Of a DNA stretch of 64,000 nucleotides, positions 16,101-24,584 are shown one piece after another. The notes beneath the pieces were generated by a model. The model was not told the origin of the DNA, made no database searches, and worked only from the letters and a program-made list of their open reading frames with translations. Position numbers and translations under genes: made by a program. Source of the DNA: Pseudomonas furukawaii (lineage in GTDB: Bacteria > Pseudomonadota > Gammaproteobacteria > Pseudomonadales > Pseudomonadaceae); contig NZ_AP014862.1 of NCBI RefSeq assembly GCF_002355475.1, forward strand, positions 5,394,001-5,458,000, read 5' to 3'. Numbering within the stretch: position 1 is the stretch's first letter; every line of letters starts with the position of its first letter.

Positions 16101-18969
16101 CATTGGCCGAGCCGTCGGACGAGGTCAGGTCCCACTTCGGCAGGTGGATGTGCTGGCCGATGACGTCGGTGGGGGTGCGCACCTGGTAGTCATCCAGCTC
16201 GTAGACCGCCGGGATGAGGTTGGTGTGCTGGTACAGGGTGCAGTCGAAGGTGTTCATCCGCATCACCAGCGGCTCCGGCGGCTGCTGCTTGTTGATCACC
16301 GGCCAGGCGTCCTCCCAGAGGGCGAGGATGCGGGTCTGCGGGAAGTGGTAGCCCACCTTGTTGAACACCGCGTCGAACTGGATGTTGGCGGCCTTGTAGA
16401 TGCGCGGCCGATCGGCGGTGAACACCGAACTGCCCATGAAGCTCTGGCCGCTGCCGGTCTCGCCGCTGTTGTAGCGGCCGGGGCCGCTGGACTGGGTCAG
16501 GCGCTTGCCGGTGTCGTCCAGGCAGGGCTCGTTGTAGGGGGCGCCGCCGACCGGCAGGGAGCCGTTGGTGCGGAACAGCCCGGGCTGCACGGCGCCGTCG
16601 GGCAATACGGAGAAGCTCGGGTGGCTGGCCTGGGCGTGAAAGGCCATGGCCGACTGCTCGACGTCGTTGCCTTCCTCGGGGAAGAACACCGCCTTGGCGC
16701 GGTGGACCACCTTGGAAAAGTCCAGGGCGCTGGTCACCACCTCGGCCTCGCCGCCGGCCGACACGCCGTCCAGGGCGTGACGCGGCAGGCCGCCGTCCCA
16801 GCCTCCGGCCTGGGCCGGGTCGATGTTGGCCCAGAGGGCGTCGCCGGAATCCTTCAGGGCCTGGGCCTTGGCGGTGTCCAGCATGTCCAGCGGCGGGGTC
16901 GGCGGACGCTGGCCGACGGTGCTCTCGATACCGGCGATCCAGAACGGGAAGCCGGGGTTCTTCAGGCTGCCGTCGGCGTTGCGGTTGGCCTCGCTGCGGT
17001 CCACCAGGGCGACCGAGCCCACGGCCCGGCGTTCGTCGGTGCTGTAGGAATCGTCGTCATCGTGCTCGTCGTCATCGTCCTCGTCGGCCAGCAGCTCCTC
17101 GCCGTACTTGGGCACCACCACCACCTTGCCCGGCATGGGCGGCAGGGCCTTGCCCGGCAGCGGGACTATGGCGGGGATCGGGGTGCCGGCGACTATCTCG
17201 CCATCCGGCAGCGCGCGGGCACCCGGGGCCGGCAGGCCGCTGCGCAGCTCGAAGGGTTCCTCGTGGAATCCGTCTTCGCCCTCCTCCGACACCGCCAGGC
17301 GGGTACCTTCCTCGAAGACGTCGTGGATCCGCCACATGCTCCACATGCCCTGGGCGAAGTGCGGGTAGAAGTGGCAGTGGTAGATGGCGTCGCCGGAGGT
17401 GCGGTTGCGGTTGCCGGAACCACCGTTGGCGATCTCGTAGGTGTAGCCCGAGCCCGGGCCTATGCCCTGGGCGTCGATGTAGTCGGAGTTGTCGTCATTG
17501 GGGTTGAACAGCCACTGGTGCCCGTGCAGGTGGAACACGTGCTGCTCGTAGCCGTTGTGGCTGTTGCGGAAGCGCACGGCATCGCCGATGTAGCTGTGGG
17601 CGACGTTGGAGGGCTCGGCGGGGAACAGGGCCATGGTGGCCTTGACCCCGGTGGTGCCTTCCGGCGGAACCTGGCCGGGGAGGATGCTCTCCAGGCCGAC
17701 GTTGGCGGGCACGTCCACCTGCATGGCGATGTCGCCCACGGTGTGGGCGCTGAGGAAGAACTCCTCGTAGGCGCAGGACAGGCAGTCGTGCATGGGACCG
17801 ACGCCGAGGCGGTTGGCCACCACTTCGGCGCCGATGCCGCCGGCGCCGTAGTTGATCATGAAGGAGTCGCGGGTGGGCTCCAGGACATGGCCGAACACCG
17901 GGTCGTTCCAGTAGCCGGGGAACGCCTGGGCCACGGCGTTCTCGTCATGGAACACCGAGGAGAAGTCGCGGAAGGGCTCCAGCCGGTTGGGCAGCGCCGG
18001 ATTGCGTTTGCCATAGCTTTCCAGCGGGTAGGTGCTCGCCGGGAAGCTGCCGTCGGGATTGGGGCCCATGACCACGGCATCGGTATCGCTGGCGACGATC
18101 TCGCCGTTGTCCATCATGGCGATGATGGGCAGTCCGCCCTTGCCTTCCTCGGTCCAGGGCGACGCCTGGGGATAGCGGGCCTCGTAGTCGATGATGGGCT
18201 GGCCGGCCGGCGTGCGGCCGGTGGTGGCCAGGCGCATCTCTTCTTCGGTGATTACGTTGCGGTAGGTGCGGGCGCCCCTGGGCAGGACCACCACCTGGGC
18301 GAACAGGCCGTTGGCGGTGTTGCCGCCGCTGCCCTCGCCGCCGAAGGTGGCGCCGTAGCTGCTGGCGGCGAAGGCGCCTTCACGCTCGGCATAGAGGGTG
18401 TAGCTGCGGCTGCCGCCGGGCGGGATAAGGCTGTTGTCGTTGCGGCCGGCGTTGCTGGCGATATCCCCCGCCGCGTTCACCGCCTGCATGCCGTTCACCT
18501 GCAGCCCCACATGGCGGTCGGCCACCTGCTCGTCCTTCTTGAACAGCGGGTCGTCCGGGTTGTTGGGGTTGGCCTGGTAGGCCAGCAGGTTCTGCAGGTT
18601 GATGGTCAGGCAGTCACCCGCGGCCACCCGCAGCACCAGCGGGCGCGGACGCTTGTCCGGGCGCAGGGCCACCTCGCCGGGCACCGCGGCGCCGCCCTGG
18701 GTGAGGGGCACCTCGTTGCGGTCCACCACGTCGCGGCGCAGGGCGAACATCATGCCGTTGACGTTCTGCGCCCCCAGGCGGTTGAACATCAGCGGCTGGT
18801 CGAGGGCCACCACGTTGGCCACCACATTGCGCTGGCACTGCGCCGCCTCGGTATTCCCTCCCGGCCAGGTGACGCCAAGCAGCGCCAGCACGCCGGAAAG
18901 AAGAAGGAAAGGGCCCGGAACCAGGGTTCGACGGGTGGGTTCTCGGCTCGGTACGCAGGTCCGTTTCAT
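13171..18969 (-). CDS. Giant multicopper oxidase, Mn(II)-oxidase type (MofA/McoA/MnxG-like)
   Basis: About 1932 aa, several times the size of laccases. The N-terminus has a TRRTLV twin-Arg-like motif before a hydrophobic stretch, so Tat export is plausible. Multiple cupredoxin-like blocks follow. Full copper motifs are at about residue 480 (HLHGHQW) and 533 (HCHFYPHFAQGMW, the HCHxxxHxxxxM type 1/type 3 signature), with further His pairs near 940 (GQHIHLP) and 1045 (THDHFGPSTHQQ) and a HEEEHNVTLHG segment near 1310. Other blocks keep the fold but have lost ligands (YLYNMDASIEGYWNGIWGVM, YLYRDYAAFGNAGGIWGLL). Known relatives oxidise Mn(II) to Mn oxides outside the cell. The ATG at 18969 is chosen because the sigma54 start is predicted near 19013, which excludes a longer reading. 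Substrate is inferred. Confidence 0.88.
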   Translation of the reverse strand: MKRTCVPSREPTRRTLVPGPFLLLSGVLALLGVTWPGGNTEAAQCQRNVVANVVALDQPLMFNRLGAQNVNGMMFALRRDVVDRNEVPLTQGGAAVPGEVALRPDKRPRPLVLRVAAGDCLTINLQNLLAYQANPNNPDDPLFKKDEQVADRHVGLQVNGMQAVNAAGDIASNAGRNDNSLIPPGGSRSYTLYAEREGAFAASSYGATFGGEGSGGNTANGLFAQVVVLPRGARTYRNVITEEEMRLATTGRTPAGQPIIDYEARYPQASPWTEEGKGGLPIIAMMDNGEIVASDTDAVVMGPNPDGSFPASTYPLESYGKRNPALPNRLEPFRDFSSVFHDENAVAQAFPGYWNDPVFGHVLEPTRDSFMINYGAGGIGAEVVANRLGVGPMHDCLSCAYEEFFLSAHTVGDIAMQVDVPANVGLESILPGQVPPEGTTGVKATMALFPAEPSNVAHSYIGDAVRFRNSHNGYEQHVFHLHGHQWLFNPNDDNSDYIDAQGIGPGSGYTYEIANGGSGNRNRTSGDAIYHCHFYPHFAQGMWSMWRIHDVFEEGTRLAVSEEGEDGFHEEPFELRSGLPAPGARALPDGEIVAGTPIPAIVPLPGKALPPMPGKVVVVPKYGEELLADEDDDDEHDDDDSYSTDERRAVGSVALVDRSEANRNADGSLKNPGFPFWIAGIESTVGQRPPTPPLDMLDTAKAQALKDSGDALWANIDPAQAGGWDGGLPRHALDGVSAGGEAEVVTSALDFSKVVHRAKAVFFPEEGNDVEQSAMAFHAQASHPSFSVLPDGAVQPGLFRTNGSLPVGGAPYNEPCLDDTGKRLTQSSGPGRYNSGETGSGQSFMGSSVFTADRPRIYKAANIQFDAVFNKVGYHFPQTRILALWEDAWPVINKQQPPEPLVMRMNTFDCTLYQHTNLIPAVYELDDYQVRTPTDVIGQHIHLPKWDLTSSDGSANGWNYEDGTLSPASVVERIHAIRAYNQCTEGDARDGTADCPVAKQHPYFGQFGRADWLGARTTLQRWFADPLVNTHGVDRGLGNIFTHDHFGPSTHQQVGLYATVLTEPAGSSWYHAETGQPLYSSARQDGGPTSWQAVIATGDLDGDGKNDSFREFFLEYSDFQHAYEAGVYVGAGPDGIPDAAAYPTSADSFRYAINPPVRQSGPNLFESVREVAGGQVLGCPSRPCPQAISVDDPGMFVVNYRNEPVALRVFDPNKPAPDGKPGMQADGLAGDLAYALQTRTDRAIPALNLAPSAITTATGPTGASTGFPPHINRGGDQPGDPFTPMLRSYSGDNVRLRLHAGGHEEEHNVTLHGVKWLHSGTGFGSAGNSGWKASQMVGISEQFGFVAPVTMMSGTPYEAADYLYNMDASIEGYWNGIWGVMRNYTTPRADLFALPNNPRPVASRNTTQFDGVCPRTSPNPSGIGTRTTVKRNYEIVVALANDILANPLGLTIGDPAGVDQHAGGPLNPQGGTLVFNPRPVTIPQVTVVDEEDGEVFTIGGQSGPLHDPTAILYVRKADLDPVTGKLKPNVPVEPLVLRAAAGDCVNITLENRLPPVMPDLPTYAVLQGVVKRDRDSPQGPTTFNNNMLRPSSHAGIHTQLLAYDVTQADGFNVGINPVQTVAPRGASGGSWPTRAYKFYVGHLEREGKPVTQLGRAVDNITATPIEFGGFNLLAADPVKQGQKGLGGAMSIVPLGATWTEDAGMRAAATVTPLSGTPYRDFSLVLHKSLNLRWANGRPVENMASEGFGVPADPKDNSGMAVNYKSEPLWYRFGKAPDAPFGRAQGQGWGDVPNAHQAYSNALVGGDPVTPVLKVKPGQPFRTHVTMPSGGSRGITFQLDGHLWAFNPFLSEKLDVWGYPEKLSGIGSTRFGLNPAALYIGAQESVLPAAHFSLMLPSAGGANAIPGDYLYRDYAAFGNAGGIWGLLRVTNEP

Positions 18970-19022
18970 CTTGGCTGACCTCGGTCTCAGGTGCAGGGAT
19001 GCCAATGAGGGCAAGGCAGTCC

Positions 19023-19039
19023 GAGCAATGCCTGTGCCA
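19023..19039 (-). promoter_or_regulatory. Sigma54-type promoter of the multicopper oxidase
   Basis: Minus-strand TGGCACAGGCATTGCTC, identical over 17 bases to the promoter at 12993-13009. GG at 19038-19037 and GC at 19026-19025 are ten bases apart. Predicted initiation near 19013 gives a leader of about 45 bases before the ATG at 18969. Confidence 0.9.
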
Positions 19040-19098
19040 TCATCGAAAGACCTTTTCTTTCAATTAGTTGCGTGCAGAAACCCAGAACAGGCCAGTAT

Positions 19099-19141
19099 TT
19101 CCCCACCCGATTCCCCACCCAATTCCCCGTTTTTCCCGGGG
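19099..19141. promoter_or_regulatory. TTCCCCA heptamer array with 12-bp period, oxidase upstream region
   Basis: TTCCCCA at 19099 and 19111 and TTCCCCG at 19123 are exactly 12 bases apart, followed by CCCGGGG at 19135. The layout equals that at 13059-13101. The array begins 61 bases upstream of the -24 box of the oxidase promoter. Confidence 0.6.
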
Positions 19142-19219
19142 CGGGCCGAAGGGGTCATGGATGGGGTCGATGGATCAGCAAGACGAGGTCTGGAGGCCAG
19201 CGGAATCACCCCCGCAACT

Positions 19220-19244
19220 GGGGGATTTCCCCACTAGCGGGGAC
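19220..19244. promoter_or_regulatory. Further TTCCCCA-like heptamers upstream of the oxidase
   Basis: TGGGGGA at 19220 and TTCCCCA at 19227 form an inverted pair, and CGGGGAC follows at 19239. They lie about 180 bases upstream of the oxidase promoter and overlap the end of the lytic transglycosylase gene. Confidence 0.4.
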
Positions 19245-19851
19245 GATTCCCGGCCGCCTGGAGGCGCTGGTAGTGGCCCAGGACGCTGGGGACGTAGCGC
19301 TGGGTCTCCGGGTAGGGAGGAATGGCGCGGCCATGGGCCAGGACCGCGCCGGGACCGGCGTTGTAGGCGGCCAGGGCCAGGCTGAGGTCATTGTCGAACT
19401 GCCGCATCAGGCGCTTCAGGTAGCGCGCGCCGCCACGCACGTTGGCGGTGGGGTCGAAGACGTCGCGCACCCCCAGGTCCCGCGCGGTATCCGGCATCAG
19501 CTGCATCAGGCCGGCGGCGCCCTTGGGCGAGAGGGCGACGGGATCGTAGTTGGATTCGGTCTGGATCACCGCGTGGAGCAGCTCCGCCGGCAGGCCGTAG
19601 TCGAAGGCCGCCTGGGCCACGATCAGGCCGTAGCGCGAACGTCTGGCGGACGGCGCCGGCAAGGCCCTGGGCGCGACGACGCGGTTCGCCACGGCACGCT
19701 CGCGGGCGACCCGGACCTGCTTGCGGTCGGTCCTGTAGATATTGGTGAGGGTGATGGAGCCGTTGGCGGACACCACCTGGTAGATATCGGCGCGGACCTC
19801 GAAGGCAATGGATGCAAGGATGCTGAACAGCGCCAGGGCCATCAGGTTCAT
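19234..19851 (-). CDS. Periplasmic lytic transglycosylase (SLT domain)
   Basis: 205 aa with a signal peptide (MNLMALALFSILASIAFEVRA). A short DUF4124-like strand region (IYQVVSANGSITLTNIY) precedes an SLT goose-lysozyme-type domain from about residue 75: catalytic Glu in IQTESNYDP, then SPKGAAGLMQLMPDTA and LALAAYNAGPGAV. Such enzymes cut peptidoglycan and open it for secretion machines. It sits between the oxidase and gspG-gspF and has its own sigma54-like promoter, so a role in assembling this secretion system is likely. The DUF4124-SLT layout is common in pseudomonads. Confidence 0.88.
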   Translation of the reverse strand: MNLMALALFSILASIAFEVRADIYQVVSANGSITLTNIYRTDRKQVRVARERAVANRVVAPRALPAPSARRSRYGLIVAQAAFDYGLPAELLHAVIQTESNYDPVALSPKGAAGLMQLMPDTARDLGVRDVFDPTANVRGGARYLKRLMRQFDNDLSLALAAYNAGPGAVLAHGRAIPPYPETQRYVPSVLGHYQRLQAAGNRPR

Positions 19852-19907
19852 TGTCGTTCTCCCCTGTGCGGGCCAATGCCCTTCGGGTTTCTCGGTGCTG
19901 CCACCTC

Positions 19908-19923
19908 AGCAAAGCACGTGCCC
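19908..19923 (-). promoter_or_regulatory. Sigma54-type promoter of the lytic transglycosylase
   Basis: Minus strand GGGCACGTGCTTTGCT: a -24 box with one mismatch, five bases, and -12 TTGCT. GG and GC are ten bases apart. Predicted start near 19897, about 46 bases before the gene. Confidence 0.65.
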
Positions 19924-19965
19924 GTCGATGTGACCGGCATCAGGTCGCCCTTCTCGCCCGCTCGT

Positions 19966-19982
19966 CGTGCACAGCTCTTGCA
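19966..19982 (+). promoter_or_regulatory. Weak sigma54-like promoter before gspG
   Basis: CGTGCACAGCTCTTGCA keeps GCAC, the five-base gap and TTGCA, but the first G of the -24 GG is a T. It lies 36 bases before the gspG start. I rate it a candidate because the divergent gene and the rest of the system have better sigma54 sites. Confidence 0.35.
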
Positions 19983-20016
19983 TAGCCGCCTTAAGCGACC
20001 CGAAACGGAGGTTCCC

Positions 20017-20439
20017 ATGAAGACGCCGCATCGACCCCAAGGGGGCTTCACCCTGCTGGAGCTCCTGGTGGTGCTGGTGGTGCTCGGCCTGCTGGCCGGC
20101 ATCGTCGCACCCAAGTATTTCAACCAGTTGGGCAAGTCCGAGACCAAGGTGGCCCGGGCCCAGATCGAAGGGCTGGTGAAGGCCCTGGATATCTACCGCC
20201 TGGAGGTGGGCCGCTACCCCTCCACCGAGCAGGGCCTGACGGCGCTGGTGGCCGCTCCCACCGATGAACCGCGCTGGGCCGGGCCCTACCTGCAGAAAGG
20301 CGTTCCGCAGGATCCCTGGGGCCGGGCCTATGTCTACCGCTCGCCGGGGGAGAACGGCGATTTCGACCTGCTGACCCTGGGCAAGGACGGCCAACCGGGC
20401 GGCGACGGCGAAAACGCCGAAGTCACCAGTTGGCAGTGA
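20017..20439 (+). CDS. gspG: Major pseudopilin GspG
   Basis: 140 aa. The N-terminus MKTPHRPQGGFTLLELLVVLVVLGLLAGIVAPKYF shows a basic leader, a Gly/Phe prepilin peptidase site and Glu at +5. The globular domain has the full major-pseudopilin pattern: YRLEVGRYPSTEQGLTALV, PYLQKGVPQDPWG and a C-terminal DLLTLGKDGQPGGDGENAEV, where conserved acidic residues bind calcium. It is far more canonical than the three pseudopilins at the left edge. CGGAGG precedes the ATG by five or six bases. gspF follows six bases later. It would form the shaft of the pseudopilus of the system whose ATPase lies at 5756. Confidence 0.93.
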   Translation: MKTPHRPQGGFTLLELLVVLVVLGLLAGIVAPKYFNQLGKSETKVARAQIEGLVKALDIYRLEVGRYPSTEQGLTALVAAPTDEPRWAGPYLQKGVPQDPWGRAYVYRSPGENGDFDLLTLGKDGQPGGDGENAEVTSWQ

Positions 20440-20444
20440 CCGCC

Positions 20445-21635
20445 ATGCGCTTCCAGGTGAAGGCGGTTCGCGCCCCGTCCGGCGTGGTGGCGATGGTGGT
20501 GGACGCGGCCAACCCGGAGGACGCCCGCCGCCAGGCGGAATCCCAGGGACTGCGGGTGCTGGCCCTGGCCCGGGAGCGACGCTGGTCCCTGGCGGGATGG
20601 CGGCGCCGCGACGGCTTTCCGCTGCTGCTGTTCAGCCAGGAGCTGACCACCCTGCTGAACGCCGGCCTGGCCCTGATCGACGCTCTGGAAAGCCTGGCGG
20701 AGAAGGAGGCCGATCCGCAGGCGCGCAAGGTGCTGGGCGGCCTGGTGCGCCTGCTCTATGAGGGCAAGTCGCTGTCCCAGGCCCTGGCCTGTTTTCCCTC
20801 CGTGTTTCCCGCCCTCTACGTGGCGCTGGTGCAGTCCAGCGAGAAGACCGGCGCCGTCGGCGATGCGCTGGGCCGCTACGTGGCCTACCGCACGCGGATG
20901 GACGAGGTGCGGCAGAAAGTCATCAGCGCCTCGGTCTATCCGGTGCTGCTGTTCCTGGTGGGCTGCGCCGTGCTGCTGTTCCTGGTGGGCTATGTGGTGC
21001 CGCGTTTCAGTCTGGTGTTCGAGGGGCTCGGGTCGAACCTGCCCTGGCTGTCGCGGGTGCTGCTGCACAGCGGCCTGTTCCTCCATGGACACCAGGCGGA
21101 AGTGTTCGGCGGCGCGGCGTTCGGCCTGCTGGCACTGGTGGTGCTGCTGCGCCAGGAAGCCGTGCGCCGCGCCCTAGCCCGGCAAGTGGAGCGCCTGCCG
21201 GCGATTCGCGAGCGCATCAAGGTCTACGAACTGGCGCGCTTCTACCGCTCCCTGGGCATCCTGCTGCAGGGGGGCATTCCCATCCTCACCGCCCTGGAGA
21301 TGGTGCGCGGCCTGCTGGGGCCGGCCTCGCGCCCCCGCCTGGACCAGGCGGCCCTGCGCATCCGCGAGGGCCAGGCCCTGTCCCGCGCCCTGGAAGAGCA
21401 GGGCCTGGCGACGCCGGTGTCCTCGCGGATGCTCCGCGCCGGCGAGCAGTCGGGCAACCTCGGGGCGATGATGGAGCGCACCGCCGACTTCCATGACGAG
21501 GAGACCGGGCGCTGGATCGAGTGGTTCGTGCGCCTGTTCGAGCCGCTGCTGATGACCTTCATCGGGCTGATCATCGGGGTGATCGTGATCCTGATGTACA
21601 TCCCCATCTTCGAGCTGGCATCGAGCATCCAGTAG
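20445..21635 (+). CDS. gspF: Inner-membrane platform protein GspF
   Basis: 396 aa. Two GspF cytoplasmic four-helix domains alternate with membrane helices: LLLFSQELTTLLNAGLALIDALE near residue 65 and the repeat ARFYRSLGILLQGGIPILTALEM near 265; membrane segments include VLLFLVGCAVLLFLVGYVVP and a C-terminal LLMTFIGLIIGVIVILMYIPIF. GspF anchors the ATPase and helps extract pseudopilins. The ATG at 20445 is the first start matching family length; a GTG nine bases earlier overlaps the gspG stop and is possible. The operon ends in the 103-bp tandem repeats. Confidence 0.93.
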   Translation: MRFQVKAVRAPSGVVAMVVDAANPEDARRQAESQGLRVLALARERRWSLAGWRRRDGFPLLLFSQELTTLLNAGLALIDALESLAEKEADPQARKVLGGLVRLLYEGKSLSQALACFPSVFPALYVALVQSSEKTGAVGDALGRYVAYRTRMDEVRQKVISASVYPVLLFLVGCAVLLFLVGYVVPRFSLVFEGLGSNLPWLSRVLLHSGLFLHGHQAEVFGGAAFGLLALVVLLRQEAVRRALARQVERLPAIRERIKVYELARFYRSLGILLQGGIPILTALEMVRGLLGPASRPRLDQAALRIREGQALSRALEEQGLATPVSSRMLRAGEQSGNLGAMMERTADFHDEETGRWIEWFVRLFEPLLMTFIGLIIGVIVILMYIPIFELASSIQ

Positions 21636-21654
21636 GGCCGGACGCGGTGCGCAC

Positions 21655-22250
21655 GGCGCACCCTACGGATCGGGCACGGACAGCCCCCTCTCCCTCCGGG
21701 AGAGGGAAGCAGGCACGGCACGCTGGCGAGCCTTCCACCCGCCGCGCCGGTGCGCGCGGCGCACCCTGCGGATCGGGCACGGACAGCCCCCTCTCCCTCC
21801 GGGAGAGGGAAGCGGGAACGGCACGCTGGCGAGCCTTCCACCCGCCGCGCCGGTGCGCGCGGCGCACCCTACGGATCGGGCACGGACAGCCACCTCTCCC
21901 TCCGGGAGAGGGCAGCGGGAACGGCACGCTGGCGAGCCTTCCACCCGCCGCGCCGGTACGCGCGGCGCACCCTACGGATCGGGCACGGACAGCCCCCTCT
22001 CCCTCCGGGAGAGGGCGGGGGAGAGGGCAGCGGGAACGGCACGCTGGCGAGCCTTCCACCCGCCGCGCCGGTGCGCGCGGCGCACCCTACGGATCGAGCA
22101 CGGACAGCCCCCTCTCCCTCCGGGAGAGGGAAGCAGGCACGGTACGCTGGCGAGCCTTCCACCCGCCGCGCCGGTGCGCGCGGCGCACCCTACGGATCGG
22201 GCACGGACAGCCCCCTCTCCCTCCGGGAGAGGGCTGGGGAGAGGGAAGCG
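21655..22250. repeat. Six tandem copies of a 103-bp repeat
   Basis: Units begin with GGCGCACCCTACGGATC at 21655, 21758, 21861, 21964, 22079 and 22182. Spacing is 103 bases except once, where a 12-base insertion (a second GAGAGGG word) gives 115. Each unit holds a hairpin CCCTCTCCCTCCGGGAGAGGG and the word CTGGCGAGCCTTCCACCCGC. Copies differ by a few bases only, so the array is recent. It lies between gspF and the terminator at 22371. The hairpin recalls common pseudomonad intergenic repeats, but the tandem arrangement is unusual. Confidence 0.9.
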
Positions 22251-22370
22251 GCAATGCGGTTGACCTGTGGGAATCGGCTGAGCCTCCCCAGGGAAAACGA
22301 AGTGCCGGAGGTTCGTTGGGCCTCTACGCAGGCTCACTGCGGGAACTCATTCGCGACAGCCGATCAATAC

Positions 22371-22399
22371 AAAAAGCGCAGGACCTGCCTGCGCTTTTT
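22371..22399. terminator. Bidirectional intrinsic terminator
   Basis: AAAAAGCGCAGG, five-base loop, CCTGCGCTTTTT: a 12-bp stem with A- and T-runs on both sides. It serves the convergent gspG-gspF operon and the receiver gene at 22423. Confidence 0.9.
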
Positions 22400-22422
22400 C
22401 GTTTCCGGCGGGCGCCGGTCGA

Positions 22423-22956
22423 TCAGGTCGCCTTCTTGCTCTGGAGCACTGGAGGCGCGGTATCACCGGACGAGCGGCGACGGTCGGAGAGCACCCAGGC
22501 GCCGTCGTAGAGTTTCAGCGGGAAGCTCACGTCGCCGCCCTTGCGGCGCTCCGGCTGGACCGGCTGCGCCGCGCCGCCCTGCTCCTCGTTCAAGGCCGCC
22601 GAGGGCAGGCCGTGGAGCACGACATTGCCGAGTTCATGCAAGGGGAAGGGTTTGAGCAGGATGATGTCGATGTGGCGCTCGATGGCGCGGTTGCACACAT
22701 CGATGCTGGGATGCGCGGTCATCAGCACCGCCTCGCAGGGGTGCAGCGTGCGAATGGCGTCGAAGACGTCGAACCCGGTCATGTCCGGCAGGCGGTAATC
22801 CAGGACGAGCAGGTCGGGCTTGAAGGCCACCACCCTCTCCAGCGCCTGGGCGCCGTTGGAGGCGGTGCGCACCTCGCAGCCCAGTATCTCCAGGTAGGTC
22901 TGGAAGTTCCCGGCGAGGATGTCTTCATCGTCGACAATCATTACTTTCTTCGACAC
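22423..22956 (-). CDS. Lone receiver-domain response regulator
   Basis: 177 aa. A receiver domain fills residues 1-125: acidic pair D9-D10, phosphoacceptor D53 (LLVLDYRLPDMTG), a conserved Thr in LMTAH and Lys in LLKPF. The remaining 50 residues are polar and show no HTH, GGDEF or other known output. The GTG at 22956 is taken as start because GGGGAG lies eight bases before it. The N-terminus (EDILAGNFQTYL) closely resembles the receiver of the adjacent NtrC-type regulator (DEILADNFCTYL), so the two probably share the kinase encoded at 24585. It may act as a phosphate sink or protein-protein switch. A terminator separates it from the regulator gene. Confidence 0.82.
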   Translation of the reverse strand: MSKKVMIVDDEDILAGNFQTYLEILGCEVRTASNGAQALERVVAFKPDLLVLDYRLPDMTGFDVFDAIRTLHPCEAVLMTAHPSIDVCNRAIERHIDIILLKPFPLHELGNVVLHGLPSAALNEEQGGAAQPVQPERRKGGDVSFPLKLYDGAWVLSDRRRSSGDTAPPVLQSKKAT

Positions 22957-23017
22957 TGCGGCTGCTCCCCTGTCAGGAGGTCGGAACGGCGGCCAGGCTG
23001 GCCGCTGCTTGCACCCT

Positions 23018-23033
23018 TGCAGCTTCCGAGCCA
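23018..23033 (-). promoter_or_regulatory. Sigma54-like promoter of the receiver gene
   Basis: Minus strand TGGCTCGGAAGCTGCA: GG and GC ten bases apart, one mismatch in each box compared with TGGCAC and TTGCA. It is about 60 bases before the GTG start. Confidence 0.45.
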
Positions 23034-23099
23034 AGGCTGCGTCGACCCGCCCGGGCCGATGATCACTAGAGTCTAGATCGGAGCGGAGGTTCCAGTATG

Positions 23100-23125
23100 A
23101 AAAAACCCCCGACATTGGTCGGGGG
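23100..23125 (-). terminator. Intrinsic terminator after the NtrC-type regulator
   Basis: CCCCCGAC, four-base loop, GTCGGGGG, followed on the minus strand by six T. It closes the kinase-regulator operon and separates it from the receiver gene. Confidence 0.92.
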
Positions 23126-23147
23126 CTCGCCCGTTATCGGGACCCGT

Positions 23148-24578
<1,431 letters not shown>

Positions 24579-24584
24579 TTCTTC

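Noticed and set aside
12928-18978. A very long open frame on the plus strand opposite the multicopper oxidase
   Set aside because: High GC removes stops from antisense frames. Its translation is a His/Gly/Val-rich low-information sequence with no domain, while the minus-strand frame has clear copper motifs, signal peptide and promoter.
21655-22250. CRISPR array
   Set aside because: The units are 103 bp and nearly identical throughout, without short repeats separated by unique spacers, and no cas gene is near.
21521-22655. Overlapping frames through the 103-bp repeats coding repetitive Arg/Pro/Ser peptides
   Set aside because: They exist in several frames on both strands because the repeat has no stops; the unit length is not a multiple of three and there is no start signal. 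Treated as noncoding repeat.
22957-23115. Longer N-terminus for the lone receiver protein
   Set aside because: The extra residues are polar and unlike any receiver, and would include the sigma54-like promoter; GTG at 22956 has a ribosome site.
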